Positions 1 to 8,999 of a stretch of DNA of 64,000 bases are shown one piece after another. The notes below the pieces were generated by a model. The model worked only from the letters and a program-made list of their open reading frames with translations, had not been told where the DNA came from and made no database searches. The DNA comes from Pyricularia pennisetigena. Its lineage: Eukaryota > Ascomycota > Sordariomycetes > Magnaporthales > Pyriculariaceae. Made by a program: the position numbers and the translations under genes. The stretch's first letter is position 1; each line of letters begins with the position of its first letter. The stretch lies in NCBI RefSeq assembly GCF_004337985.1, contig NC_043743.1:3798580-3862579 (forward strand). The letters are read 5' to 3'.

Positions 1-1122
1 TCATCAAGCGGCTACTAGACGCGGCTTATGCCGGTAAGGTCACAAAGAGCGTCTGCCTTAAAAATGCCGAGATTTCGGCAATCTGCCATCGCGCGAGGGA
101 GTGCTTCCTTTCGCAACCCGCGCTTCTGGAGCTGGACGCCCCCGTCAAGATTGTCGGCGACGTTCATGGCCAGTACACGGATCTGATCCGCATGTTTGAG
201 ATGTGCGGCTTCCCGCCAAACTCGAACTTTTTGTTTTTGGGCGACTACGTCGATCGAGGCAAGCAATCACTCGAGACCATCCTACTCCTCCTCTGCTACA
301 AGCTTAAATACCCCGAGAACTTCTTCTTGCTGCGGGGAAACCACGAATGCGCTAATGTCACGCGCGTGTATGGCTTCTACGACGAATGCAAGCGCCGCTG
401 TAACGTCAAGGTATGGAAGACTTTTATCGACACGTTCAACACGCTCCCTATTGCCGCAATTGTGGCCGGCAAGATCTTTTGTGTCCACGGCGGTTTGTCA
501 CCGGCTTTGGTGCACATGGACGACATCCGCAACATCGCCCGGCCTACCGATGTGCCCGATTACGGACTACTCAACGACTTACTGTGGTCCGATCCGGCAG
601 ACATGGAACAAGACTGGGAAGCGAACGAACGCGGCGTCAGCTACTGCTTTGGCAAAAAGGTTATCACTGAGTTCCTGGCTCAACACGACTTTGACCTCGT
701 GTGTCGGGCGCACATGGTGGTGGAAGATGGATATGAGTTTTTCAATGATAGGGTTCTTGTGACGGTTTTCAGCGCCCCCAACGTGAGTTTCTTCCAAGTC
801 CTTTCTACAGTCTCCCTGCCATGGACGACCTTGATGCTGACTATTTCTGGATTTTAGTACTGCGGTGAATTTGACAACTGGGGTGCCGTCATGTCAGTAT
901 CATCAGAGCTACTGTGCAGCTTCGAACTGCTCAAGCCGCTCGACTCCAACGCACTGAAGAGCCACATCAAGAAGGGAAGGAACAAGAGGCAGCACATGCT
1001 CAACAGTCCGGTAAGTGACCTCTTGGAAAACCTGTGGTTCCGTTGTGGGTAAGCAAAGTGACACTGGCTAACGTCCCTTGTCTACATTACAGCCTGCGAG
1101 CGTATACCCACAAAGCGTATAG
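1..1122 (+). CDS. ppz1: Ser/Thr protein phosphatase, Ppz/Pzl-1 type (5' truncated by window edge)
   Basis: Catalytic part of a PP1-like metallophosphatase that removes phosphate from Ser/Thr; Ppz enzymes act in cation homeostasis and cell-wall integrity. Coding segments are 3-782, 858-1010 and 1093-1122, joined by introns 783-857 and 1011-1092 (GT-AG, phase 0). All metal-site motifs are visible: GDVHGQY, GDYVDRG, GNHE and the HGG of CVHGGLSP, then SAPNYCGEFDN, whose Asn-Tyr junction is formed by splicing. The last exon encodes only PASVYPQSV and a stop. The tail [18 protein letters not shown], the CFGKKVI segment and the overall match favour Ppz over Glc7. The long Ser-rich N-terminal arm typical of Ppz would lie outside the window, so the start is unseen. 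PP1 itself is the alternative. Confidence 0.9.
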
Positions 1123-2454
1123 CGACCATTTATGTTTGCAGGCGATGGATATACAAAGTACACGGGAGCATTTGGTGGAGATTGAAAGAAAACCGGCACG
1201 ATCACTCCAGTCAGAAAAAGCCACTCGAAGCCGTCTCCACTAATGAGCCAGGCCAGTTTCCTCGAGAGGCACTATGGAGATCTTCCAACATGTGCCTTCT
1301 ATACGCGACAAAGTCAGTATCGTAGAAGTACCGATCGCTCGGGGGGAACGTATAAAACAAGGCTACGACCAGGAACAGATATACACAAGATCGATTCGCG
1401 GGCTTGGAGTAAAGGTGGGCTGAAGAGACGGGATTTTATTTATTTGTTTTCCTACAACTCGACTGGGCAAGGATTGCTGGAAATTGGGGTTCACGGCAAG
1501 ACACAAGCGACGAATGCTAGCCAGTATCGTGGGTACTCCCGGATGGTGCCATGTGTGCGAGCGTGCTGTTTGTATTATATTCTAAATGTACAAGGATGCT
1601 GCCGCCAGGCTATGTGAATCCTTTTTTTACAGTCAGTTGGTCAGAGTGTTCGGCGGGCGACCTAGGGCATATTGCTGTACCGTTGTCTCTTTTCTCGCCG
1701 GCTACGCCGTCTTCCGTCGTGTCTCTTGATCTGTTCCCTTTACCACTTCCAATGCCTTGTGATGTTGTCTTCTCTGTGTCGTGTTTGTGATTCTCTGTTG
1801 ATGTATCTACTCCCTAGTCCTGACTTGACCATCTATCCAACCCCACTGCCTCGTCCTCCCTCTTTTCCCTGCATCTTCAAAATCCCTTGCTCAGCCTCAT
1901 TCCCACGCTTGTCGCTTCTGCGTCCTGAACATCGTCCATGTACTGGCCCTCCTCAGCCTCTCCCTGCCCTCCTTTCTGCACCCCTCCCTGCCAATTTCGC
2001 CGCCGTGACGCAGCAACAGACGTCAGTCGGGGTATGGTAGGTAGTAGGTGTTTCACCCAGGTATCTGCGACAGCATGTAGCGCACAACAAACCAAAATGT
2101 TCCGGGGCATGGGCGCCATCCATGTATGGCAAAGGAAAAGGGGCACTTCGCCACGTGCCCGGTGGCTTTTTGAGGTCACCAACATGATACAATAATGGCT
2201 ATCTGCTCAAAGAAATCATAACAAGAGACATTATGAAGACAACAAACCAAAAGAAGGCCATTTGCTTCAACTCTTGTCAAGATGGTATTATGGTAAGATG
2301 GAATAAGATCATCATATGTTCAAGGAAATTGCAGATGCAAATATGTATAGTTTAAAGCACTATTCTAGACTATTTAGCCGAAACAGCTGACAGCCTAAGC
2401 CAGAAACCTACCTTCACTCGAGCTTCATGTTCGCAGGACGACCAACTCCCATTC
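1123..2454. other. Non-coding stretch: 3' UTR of the phosphatase and intergenic DNA
   Basis: No supported gene. It presumably begins with the phosphatase 3' UTR. From about 1680 to 2000 the plus strand is pyrimidine-rich (many TCC/CTT runs). Several short open frames overlap on both strands, none with recognisable domains. Confidence 0.6.
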
Positions 2455-2850
2455 TTATAACAGGATTACCCTGCTTTCTGCGTACTCGTGACGATCACTG
2501 TAGTATAGAGGAAATCCCTCTGGCTCTTCAAGGTTTATCACCTCAATCTCGTCATTGTATACTTTGATGTAAATCGTATCCGAGGGCTCGTGGTGAGGAT
2601 TGCAACCTGAATCGAGATAAAGAAACTCGGGCTTACCCAGAATAGTGACATAAGTCCCTGCGAAAGCTCCGTCAGTGTATCGCCGACTCAGAACCCATTT
2701 ACCGTTCGATAATACGAAAGTGCCGTAATAGCAAATGAGGGGCCTGAGTTCGACCTGGCCGGCCTGAGCATTCCTGCTGGCCTGGACGGTTGGGGAAAAG
2801 GCCATGGTTGCAATAAGAACAGCAAATAGATTTTGGTTCTTGATAATCAC
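2455..2850 (-). pseudogene. Small secreted protein, effector-like, without an ATG at the expected start
   Basis: An open frame of 131 codons reading from a GTG at 2848-2850 to TAA. Residues 2-24 look like a secretion signal: a Lys/Asn start, then hydrophobic LFAVLIATMAF, and a plausible cleavage site after VQA. The mature part is about 107 residues with exactly two cysteines, separated by 42 residues (ICYYG and SGCNP), flanked by short beta-prone strands. That size and spacing resemble the MAX family of Magnaporthe effectors, which are recognised by fold rather than sequence, so this is only a suggestion. The sole nearby in-frame ATG is codon 17, inside the signal. The start may have been lost (ATG to GTG) or may lie in an upstream exon that I could not identify. 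It sits alone in AT-richer DNA 1.1 kb from a tRNA gene. Confidence 0.45.
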
Positions 2851-3929
2851 TCTTTCTAGTTTGGGGGAGAAACTAACGTGAAAGGAAGTTTCCGGGACTA
2901 GATTATAGAAGAAGTGACAGCGTTGACTAAGTAAAAATTATATCTGAAATACAATGATGAGGCAGGCTGCCTTGACCAAAGTTTCTGCTGAGTGGATGAG
3001 GCTCTGATATAGTTTTGTGACATCGATTTAGTTCTCAATTTAATCTGGTAATCGGCTCCTCCCATTAATAGGCCACTAAACTAGGTAGTTACTAATATTG
3101 TGCCACCATGAATAGTAATTGCATTGATATAACTATTTTAGGTTTTGGGTTGCCCAAATAATGTCATTGCAAAGGAAATCGTAGAGGTGCCTATATTGCC
3201 TGACTTCTGACAATGCGAGGTCCATCCATTACACGATGAACAGAATATAAACAGGGGGCCCCTGGAGCCTGGTACTTGGTTTATGTTTTCTCCGCCGCAA
3301 AGTTATATAGCAATTCCGTACGGGCTGGCAACGGTCACTCAGTCATCGGCTTACCTTCATGATAGTAGACAATCCCATAACACAGCTGTCTGAGGTATCT
3401 ACAATACCAACTTCCGTTATCTGGAGCTTCTGCAGCATACAATCTCTGGAAGTATACGGACCACTTATTTCCTAGTCCAGGAAGCTTGGATTGAAGGTAC
3501 CATATTCTCCGCATAATGGGTTTCTAATATAGCTTAGTAGACAACAAGCAGTAATGAACACCATCCCACTTAACAGAGGCCACGCCATGTACTATTTACC
3601 CAAGGGTTGTATGAGAGACTTATGGTGTTGGAGAGGGGCTTGACTGCCAAGGAAGGAACAGTATAGGCGAGGCTGGAATCTCGAGCACAAGAAAACATTT
3701 ACAGGTCCATGGCAAATCCCGATTTGTCGTAACGGGGTTGATCTTGAAAGAAGACTGACAAAAAAAGCCGAATTCAATGTACCAGTATTGGGTTGCCTCT
3801 CATGGCAAACCCCACCGAACCATGTGATTACAATAAAAACCAAAGCGCTTTCTGGATATAGTTTAGGGTTGCGTTTGGACTTTTTATGATGCAAAAAAAA
3901 TCTAAAAAGATTTTGAGGTGCAAAAAGCC
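2851..3929. other. AT-richer intergenic stretch, nothing recognised
   Basis: No gene supported. A short imperfect hairpin of A/T runs lies around 3890-3930. A minus-strand open frame at 3592-3948 is low in complexity and overlaps the tRNA gene, so it is not accepted. Confidence 0.5.
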
Positions 3930-3936
3930 AAAAAAA
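3930..3936 (-). terminator. RNA polymerase III terminator of the tRNA-Val gene
   Basis: A run of seven T on the minus strand begins five bases after the tRNA 3' end, the usual Pol III stop signal. Confidence 0.75.
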
Positions 3937-3941
3937 GAATC

Positions 3942-4044
3942 TGACCACTGCAGGGATCGAACCTGCGACATCATGCGCTTCAACAGTGAAGACGAATTAC
4001 TTCGTACTGTAAAGCATGCGGTATAACCACTAACCTAAGCGGCC
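3942..4044 (-). tRNA. tRNA-Val (UAC) with a 30-nt intron
   Basis: It folds as a complete cloverleaf of 73 nt after removing an intron at the standard position after base 37. The acceptor stem GGCCGCT/AGTGGTC has two G-U pairs and discriminator A. The D stem is GGT/ACC. The anticodon stem is CATGC/GCATG with loop TTTACAC, giving anticodon UAC. The variable loop is ATGTC and the T arm GCAGG-TTCGATC-CCTGC. The intron occupies 3978-4007, and its ACTGT can pair with ACAG(T) around the anticodon, as expected for splicing endonuclease recognition. Internal Pol III A box (TAGGTTAGTGG) and B box (GGTTCGATCCC) are present. A35, C36 and A73 fit valine identity. Confidence 0.9.
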
Positions 4045-4498
4045 GATGCTTATTACTGCTGTGTTGAAAACCTCGCTTACTCGGTGAAACTAAGAAGGAA
4101 TGTGAAAGTGGACTCAGTTGCTTTCTTGCTGTGGAAATTTAGCGCTGCCCGTTCTCGCTACAGACCCAAGACCCACCCAGTGTGGATATTGAATGATATG
4201 TTTTTACCTTGTGTCTTGTCATATTGAAAACAAAGATATCTTCTATCCCATTTGATGGGCTTTCCCATGTGCTTGCTGTACGGAGCTGTAGATATTTATA
4301 TAACGTGCCAATAATCAAGTATAGACGATATACAACGTGGGTGTACAGAAGAGTGTTCGACCCTTTTAATATTTTGCGGGGCCTTTCCAATTGAGTTTTG
4401 TGGTTGGCTCCCAGTCCCTGTGACGTCGGGCTCAAGACGCTAGCTCTGCAGCGTACAAAAAGTTAATAAACTCAAAGTAAATCCAGAGTCAAACAAAC
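4045..4498. other. Intergenic stretch between tRNA-Val and rrf1
   Basis: AT-rich; contains the presumed promoter and 5' UTR of the downstream mitochondrial recycling factor gene. No gene or repeat recognised. Confidence 0.5.
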
Positions 4499-5510
4499 AT
4501 GGAAGGCATAAGGGCTGCACAAACACTCCTGCGCCATAGCCATTTCAGGCTGGCCCAGGCGGCGGCGGCGGCGAGGTAAGTGCTCCTGCCTTCCTCATCT
4601 TCAATCAGAAAGCCGTCGCCCAGATCACTAACGAGCCTTGCCGTTTCTTAGACAAAGGTCGCCCGCCGCCTGCAAACCCTCGGCCGCTCGCGTGCGATTA
4701 TTCACCCCGTCAGCGCTGCGGCCAGCCTCGCGATGGACGACTCCCGCCCCGAAGTGCACGCGGTGCTTCTCCAGCAGTGCGGCGCTCCTCGCCAAGGGTA
4801 AGAATGCCAGGGGCTCGAAAAAGAATGCGCAAGAAACCCCGGCGTCCAGGAAACAAGGCGACGACGACGAGGCCGGCGCGCAGAGCCGTCGCAGCAAGCC
4901 GGAGGCCCCCGCGGAAGACCCGTTTATCCTCGACGAGACGGAAGAGGCGTACGCTCGCGTGGCTGCGCGGGGCGAGGACAAGCTCAAGGCGGTCCGGCTG
5001 GGCTCGCGCTTCACGCCCGAGGTGCTGGGCAAGGTGCCGGTGACGCTGTCGAAAAAGGCCGGGGGCAAGACGGTGCTGCTCGAGGAGACGGCGCTGGTGG
5101 ACGTGCGGCAGGGCCGCGTGGTGCAACTGACGCTGTTCGAGGCCGAGAACCGCAAGGCGGTCATCAGCGCCATCCAGGCCAGCGACCAGTTCAACCAGCA
5201 GCCGCAGCAGGACCCGGAAGACCCGACCATCTTGACCCTCAAGGTCGAGCCCGAGAAGCTCGAGGACCAGCTGCGCAACGCAAAGGATATTGCCCACGCT
5301 TGGAGGGAGGGCCTGCGCAAGGTGACGACCGCACGGCAGAAGAAGCACTCGCAGTGGAAGGATGCCAAGATAATAACCAGGGACGACAAGACCAAGCTGG
5401 ACAAGGTGGTGCAAAAGATGCAGGATACGTGCATGAAGGCAGTCGACGCAGCTGAGGAAAAGGCAGTCCAGGCCCTGAAAAAGGCTAGGTCCAATACGCT
5501 AGACTTTTGA
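4499..5510 (+). CDS. rrf1: Mitochondrial ribosome recycling factor
   Basis: Predicted to split mitochondrial ribosomes from mRNA after termination, in the matrix. Exons 4499-4575 and 4652-5510 (intron 4576-4651, GTAAGT...TTAG) encode 311 residues. The N-terminus is rich in Arg/Ala/Ser with few acidic residues (EGIRAAQTLLRHSH, later RCFSSSAALLAKGK), a typical import presequence. A charged linker follows, then the RRF domain from about residue 130 to the end: VPVTLSKKAGGKTVLLEETALV, the Asn-Arg-Lys-Ala-Val segment, LTLKVEP, and a C-terminal helical bundle ending DDKTKLDKVVQKMQDTC. The ATG at 4499 is chosen because it gives the presequence and a correct splice phase. Bacterial RRF is about 185 residues; the extra length is the presequence and linker. 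It converges on the next gene, which also looks mitochondrial. Confidence 0.9.
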
Positions 5511-5522
5511 GCTTCTGTGCGA

Positions 5523-5526
<4 letters not shown>

Positions 5527-5555
<29 letters not shown>
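5527..5555 (+). repeat. 29-base poly(A) tract
   Basis: Uninterrupted A run 16 bases after the rrf1 stop codon, in its 3' UTR. The 237-bp space between the two convergent genes (5511-5747) holds nothing else recognised. Confidence 0.9.
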
Positions 5556-5557
<2 letters not shown>

Positions 5558-5747
5558 GTACGATATACGGAAGAAAAAGGTTTACGCTAATAATGGTCCT
5601 TGACGGGCAGTGGTCAATTATAGACGGAAAACATGTGTAATTGTTACAAATACAGCTTCTCTATGACATTGTATACATTTTAAAATCTCTAGCAAAATTG
5701 CAGAGCCTTTTGGGTTTTGTCAAGGTCCATGAACCTTTCCTCATACT

Positions 5748-6971
5748 TTAAGCTTTTGGCTGCTTGCCGGGCGCAGGTCTTGGGGCTCCAGGCAGTAAAG
5801 AAGCCACCTTGTCGGCAAATCTCTGAGCATCTGAGGCTTTGTATGTAGAGTTCTGCCTGTGAAACATGGCCAGCGTTGGCATAACCTGCGTCATGTCGGC
5901 AAACTTGGGGCCCTCATACTCGCCCCTGACGACAGCGCTCATAATTGCCTCCTTGGTCTCCTCCCCGGGTCCCCGGATGGATCTGAGGTGTGTTTCTTGA
6001 ATGAGGTAGTCGCGCTCCTTGGGGTCCGAGAAGAAAATAGGCTTCTCGGAGTGGTAACGATGCTCAGTGTCGCGCGGATGGTTGGGGCCGCTCTCCGTGT
6101 TGAATGCTTGACCACCCCCCAACACTCGCATGGCTCGTATGGCGCCTTCCACCATGCCAGCCGAGCCGGTTGATGTTGGCACAGCTGGACGCCAACCTTT
6201 CAAGGACTCGACGCTGGTCGAAGGCGTGTAGATTCCGGCAGTACCTGCGTTCAGCCTGTCATATCTGGCATCCAGCTTCTTGCATATCTCGGCTTCTTCC
6301 GGTGTGAGCTTAGCCTTTTCCTTGTTTTCGCCACCGCGACTGCCGCCCTGACCACGACCACGAGCTCCACGAGCTCCACGACCGCCACGACCGCCACGAA
6401 CTCCACCCGATATAACGATCCGATCCATTGGGCTGCCCAGAGCAGCACCGCCTCCCCTGCCACCGCGACTGGTCGACGGGGACGTCACTCCAGTTCCAGG
6501 AAACCGCCCGCCTGGCGGAACAGGCAAACGTCCCTCTCCCAGACGAACAAAGCCGCCGCGGCCACGACCTCTACCCAAGAAACTCGGGGCTTTGACAACA
6601 TGCACGGGCTTGGGGCCTCCTGACCCTGCCAGGCCTGCATTGGGGCGGGGGATGGTGCGGACGTTGGCGATCGTCTCGCTCGTCTTGAAGGCGCTGAAGG
6701 AAGGCTTGGACGGCGCAGCCGAGTCGGACCCGTTGGCGCTCGAGGGTCCGGCGAGGTCACCGAGGGAGTCTGCAGCAGCTCTGGAGCGGTTCCGCGGGTC
6801 GCTAGGTTTGTCTCCGCCCTGCTCGTCCGAGGACCATCGGTTCGGGGTCGTCGAGAAGGCACGGCTCGTGGGAATGACGCCTGGCCATGCTATTGATGTG
6901 GATGTAGATGCGGCCCGGGCTGGGAGGCCATGCGTGCCCCGCACGACAGAGCAAACCGCCCTGGAGTGCAT
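5748..6971 (-). CDS. RGG-rich protein with mitochondrial presequence, function unknown
   Basis: A single-exon frame of 407 residues. The N-terminus (MHSRAVCSVVRGTHGLPARAA, then SRAFSTTPNRW) is a strong mitochondrial targeting sequence: basic, Ser/Thr-rich and nearly free of acids. Residues ~130-225 are low-complexity Arg-Gly repeats (GRGRGRGG, RGGRGGRGARGARGRGQGG), as in RNA-binding proteins. The C-terminal third is ordered, with KLTPEEAEICKKLDARYDRL, an acidic/aromatic stretch EKPIFFSDPKERDYLIQET, and a helical end (RFADKVASLLPG). I do not recognise the family. A fungal mitochondrial ribosome-associated or RNA-processing factor is a reasonable guess, given the RGG tract and the convergent mitochondrial rrf1 next door, but it is inference only. 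It shares a 532-bp divergent promoter region with pex10. Confidence 0.8.
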   Translation of the reverse strand: MHSRAVCSVVRGTHGLPARAASTSTSIAWPGVIPTSRAFSTTPNRWSSDEQGGDKPSDPRNRSRAAADSLGDLAGPSSANGSDSAAPSKPSFSAFKTSETIANVRTIPRPNAGLAGSGGPKPVHVVKAPSFLGRGRGRGGFVRLGEGRLPVPPGGRFPGTGVTSPSTSRGGRGGGAALGSPMDRIVISGGVRGGRGGRGARGARGRGQGGSRGGENKEKAKLTPEEAEICKKLDARYDRLNAGTAGIYTPSTSVESLKGWRPAVPTSTGSAGMVEGAIRAMRVLGGGQAFNTESGPNHPRDTEHRYHSEKPIFFSDPKERDYLIQETHLRSIRGPGEETKEAIMSAVVRGEYEGPKFADMTQVMPTLAMFHRQNSTYKASDAQRFADKVASLLPGAPRPAPGKQPKA

Positions 6972-7503
6972 TGTTTGTGTGAGAAAAGAGCGCCCGAGGT
7001 CGAGAGGGGTGATTGGCGTGTCCTGACGGGACTGTGAGTTTTTAGTTATGGCAGATGGATGAAGTAGCTAGAGTATGGTATAAGGTCTTGCTGCATGCAT
7101 TTGCTACTGGCTTCACGTCGTCGAAAAGTGTGGAGCTGACGGTGGAAAAGCTCGAAAATTTAATGGTCACTGATTGGTCAATACTTGCACGCTAAACGGT
7201 TGTGGGTTCTTGCTGCCAGAACGCGCTGGGCCTGTGCACACATTGGCGCGATTCCACATGGGACGGGACAGTGCATAGTGTTGGACCTCGGAGCTACCAG
7301 AACGAGGCCGCGGTAGGTACATTCGTTCAGTCAGTCAGTGTCAGCGAAACTGTTCGGATTGTTGCACCTTTTTAATCCATAAAACACTCTACCCTGTTTT
7401 AGAAACCTTGCTTGCTCATAGTCACTGATAAAGGCATCGTCAAAATAAGGGGGGGAAAACTCATTAAAAATAAAAAAATAAAATAAAAAAAGACAGACCA
7501 AGC
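6972..7503. promoter_or_regulatory. Divergent promoter region between the RGG-protein gene and pex10
   Basis: Both flanking genes start at the edges of this stretch and read outward. An inverted CCAAT box (ATTGG) is at 7173-7177. The last 60 bases before pex10 are A-rich (AAATAAAAAAATAAAATAAA), likely its 5' leader. Confidence 0.5.
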
Positions 7504-8856
7504 ATGTCTTCACAAAAACAAAAAGTATCGGCAACTGCATCGCCATATCCATACGCAGCAGCCCCCGACATCATTCGCGCACACCAAAAGGATGCCTACT
7601 TCTCAGGCGTCCTCACCAACCAACTGACCGACTTACATCGTCGATTTCTGGGTGCTCGATCTGCTCATGCTTGGTCAGGCAATGCGCGCACCACGGCTGA
7701 ACTTCTGTATCTGGCCTTGACCACTCTTATTGGCAACCGGACACTAGGAGAGGAATACTGTGACTTGGTTCAAGTAGAAGCCTCAGAGCCTGCGCCTTTG
7801 TCAATTCTCAGTCGGAGACGGAAAAGCAACAGCGGCAACGATGGGAAGCACGACCAAGGCATACCTGGTCCTAGGCTGCCCTCCATCACTCGACGGGCTG
7901 CCTACATCACCCTAAGTATTCTCGTTCCGCATCTGTTCTCTCGCCTCATGCCCGCGATACGCGCAGCTCTACGTCGCCGTCTGGAAGCTCGTTTGCAGAC
8001 CCTCGCAGCTCGTGCTGGTCGCAAAGCACAAGCTGCCAACACAGGCAAAGCCGGCGAGCCACCAAAGCTGAAACTGCCTATCGAAGCCCACATAGAGCGC
8101 TACATCCTTGCGCATCTCCCGGCCCTGACGAGCGGCGGCCCCTGGCAGGCCGCTGCACTGGCAGCCTTTTATTTTGGTGGAGCGTACTATGGTCTTGCGA
8201 AGCGTCTCGTCGGGCTGCGATACGTCTTCACGCGAGACATCACCGCCGGCGGAACTCAAAACAACCGTGCTGGCTACGAGGTTCTAGGTGTACTCCTGGT
8301 GGTGCAATTCACCGTCCAGGCCTACATCAATGCCCGTTCCCTGCTAGCTGCCACTGCCCATACTTCTGCTTCATCCCAATCCCAAACCGAGCAGGATGAA
8401 GAGGATGAGGCGAACCTGGAGGCAGATGCTGACGATGGATTTGCCGTACGTGAGCCACATCGCCACCCGCACACCTTTGGTGTCGAGGTCTCCTTGGACC
8501 ACGCGCATTCATACACGGCAAACAACTTTGTTCTGCTCCCAGGCGATGACCAAAATCAAGCGCCTGCGGTCACAATCAACATATCCAAGGCCACCCACAC
8601 GCCCGTCATGCCACGAGGCCGCGCTCGTTACGACCTAGCCAACCCCAAAGTCATGTGCTGGATCAAGGGAGAGCAGCAGCGGCGTTGCACGTTGTGCCTG
8701 GAGGGACTACGAGATCCATCGGCCACTCCATGCGGTCACGTTTTTTGCTGGTCATGCATCGGCGATTGGGTCCGGGAGAAGCCGGAATGTCCTCTTTGCA
8801 GGCGAGAGGCCTTAGTGCAGCACATCCTACCGCTGAGAGCACCCATTGCTGGTTGA
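7504..8856 (+). CDS. pex10: Peroxin-10, peroxisomal RING E3 ubiquitin ligase
   Basis: A single exon of 450 residues. With Pex2 and Pex12 it forms the membrane ligase that ubiquitinates the Pex5 receptor for recycling from peroxisomes. The N-terminal Pex2/Pex12 domain starts with PDIIRAHQKDAYFSGVLTNQ and holds several hydrophobic segments (about residues 135-155, 205-250 and 255-275). A low-complexity acidic insert (EQDEEDEANLEADADDG) lies near residues 295-315. The C3HC4 RING finger is complete: C395, C398, C410, H412, C415, C418, C429, C432, within CTLCLEGLRDPSATPCGHVF. The start is the first ATG of the frame, right after an A-rich leader. It ends 143 bp from the convergent MFS gene. Confidence 0.95.
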   Translation: MSSQKQKVSATASPYPYAAAPDIIRAHQKDAYFSGVLTNQLTDLHRRFLGARSAHAWSGNARTTAELLYLALTTLIGNRTLGEEYCDLVQVEASEPAPLSILSRRRKSNSGNDGKHDQGIPGPRLPSITRRAAYITLSILVPHLFSRLMPAIRAALRRRLEARLQTLAARAGRKAQAANTGKAGEPPKLKLPIEAHIERYILAHLPALTSGGPWQAAALAAFYFGGAYYGLAKRLVGLRYVFTRDITAGGTQNNRAGYEVLGVLLVVQFTVQAYINARSLLAATAHTSASSQSQTEQDEEDEANLEADADDGFAVREPHRHPHTFGVEVSLDHAHSYTANNFVLLPGDDQNQAPAVTINISKATHTPVMPRGRARYDLANPKVMCWIKGEQQRRCTLCLEGLRDPSATPCGHVFCWSCIGDWVREKPECPLCRREALVQHILPLRAPIAG

Positions 8857-8999
8857 GGACAGCTGTGGACAGCACAGTATTCAAGGAATTTGTAATTAAT
8901 ATGAGTTGACTGTCGCACTATCTTCTCGGCCTCACATTATTCAACTGCACTTCCTGGCATGCGTTCAACCTAAAGAGAGATCCATGCTCTTGTGTTTTG

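Noticed and set aside
1243..1617. 124-codon plus-strand open frame after the phosphatase gene
   Set aside because: No recognisable domain and composition like the surrounding UTR.
3592..3948. 118-codon minus-strand open frame
   Set aside because: Low-complexity Phe/Lys start driven by A/T runs and overlap with the tRNA terminator.
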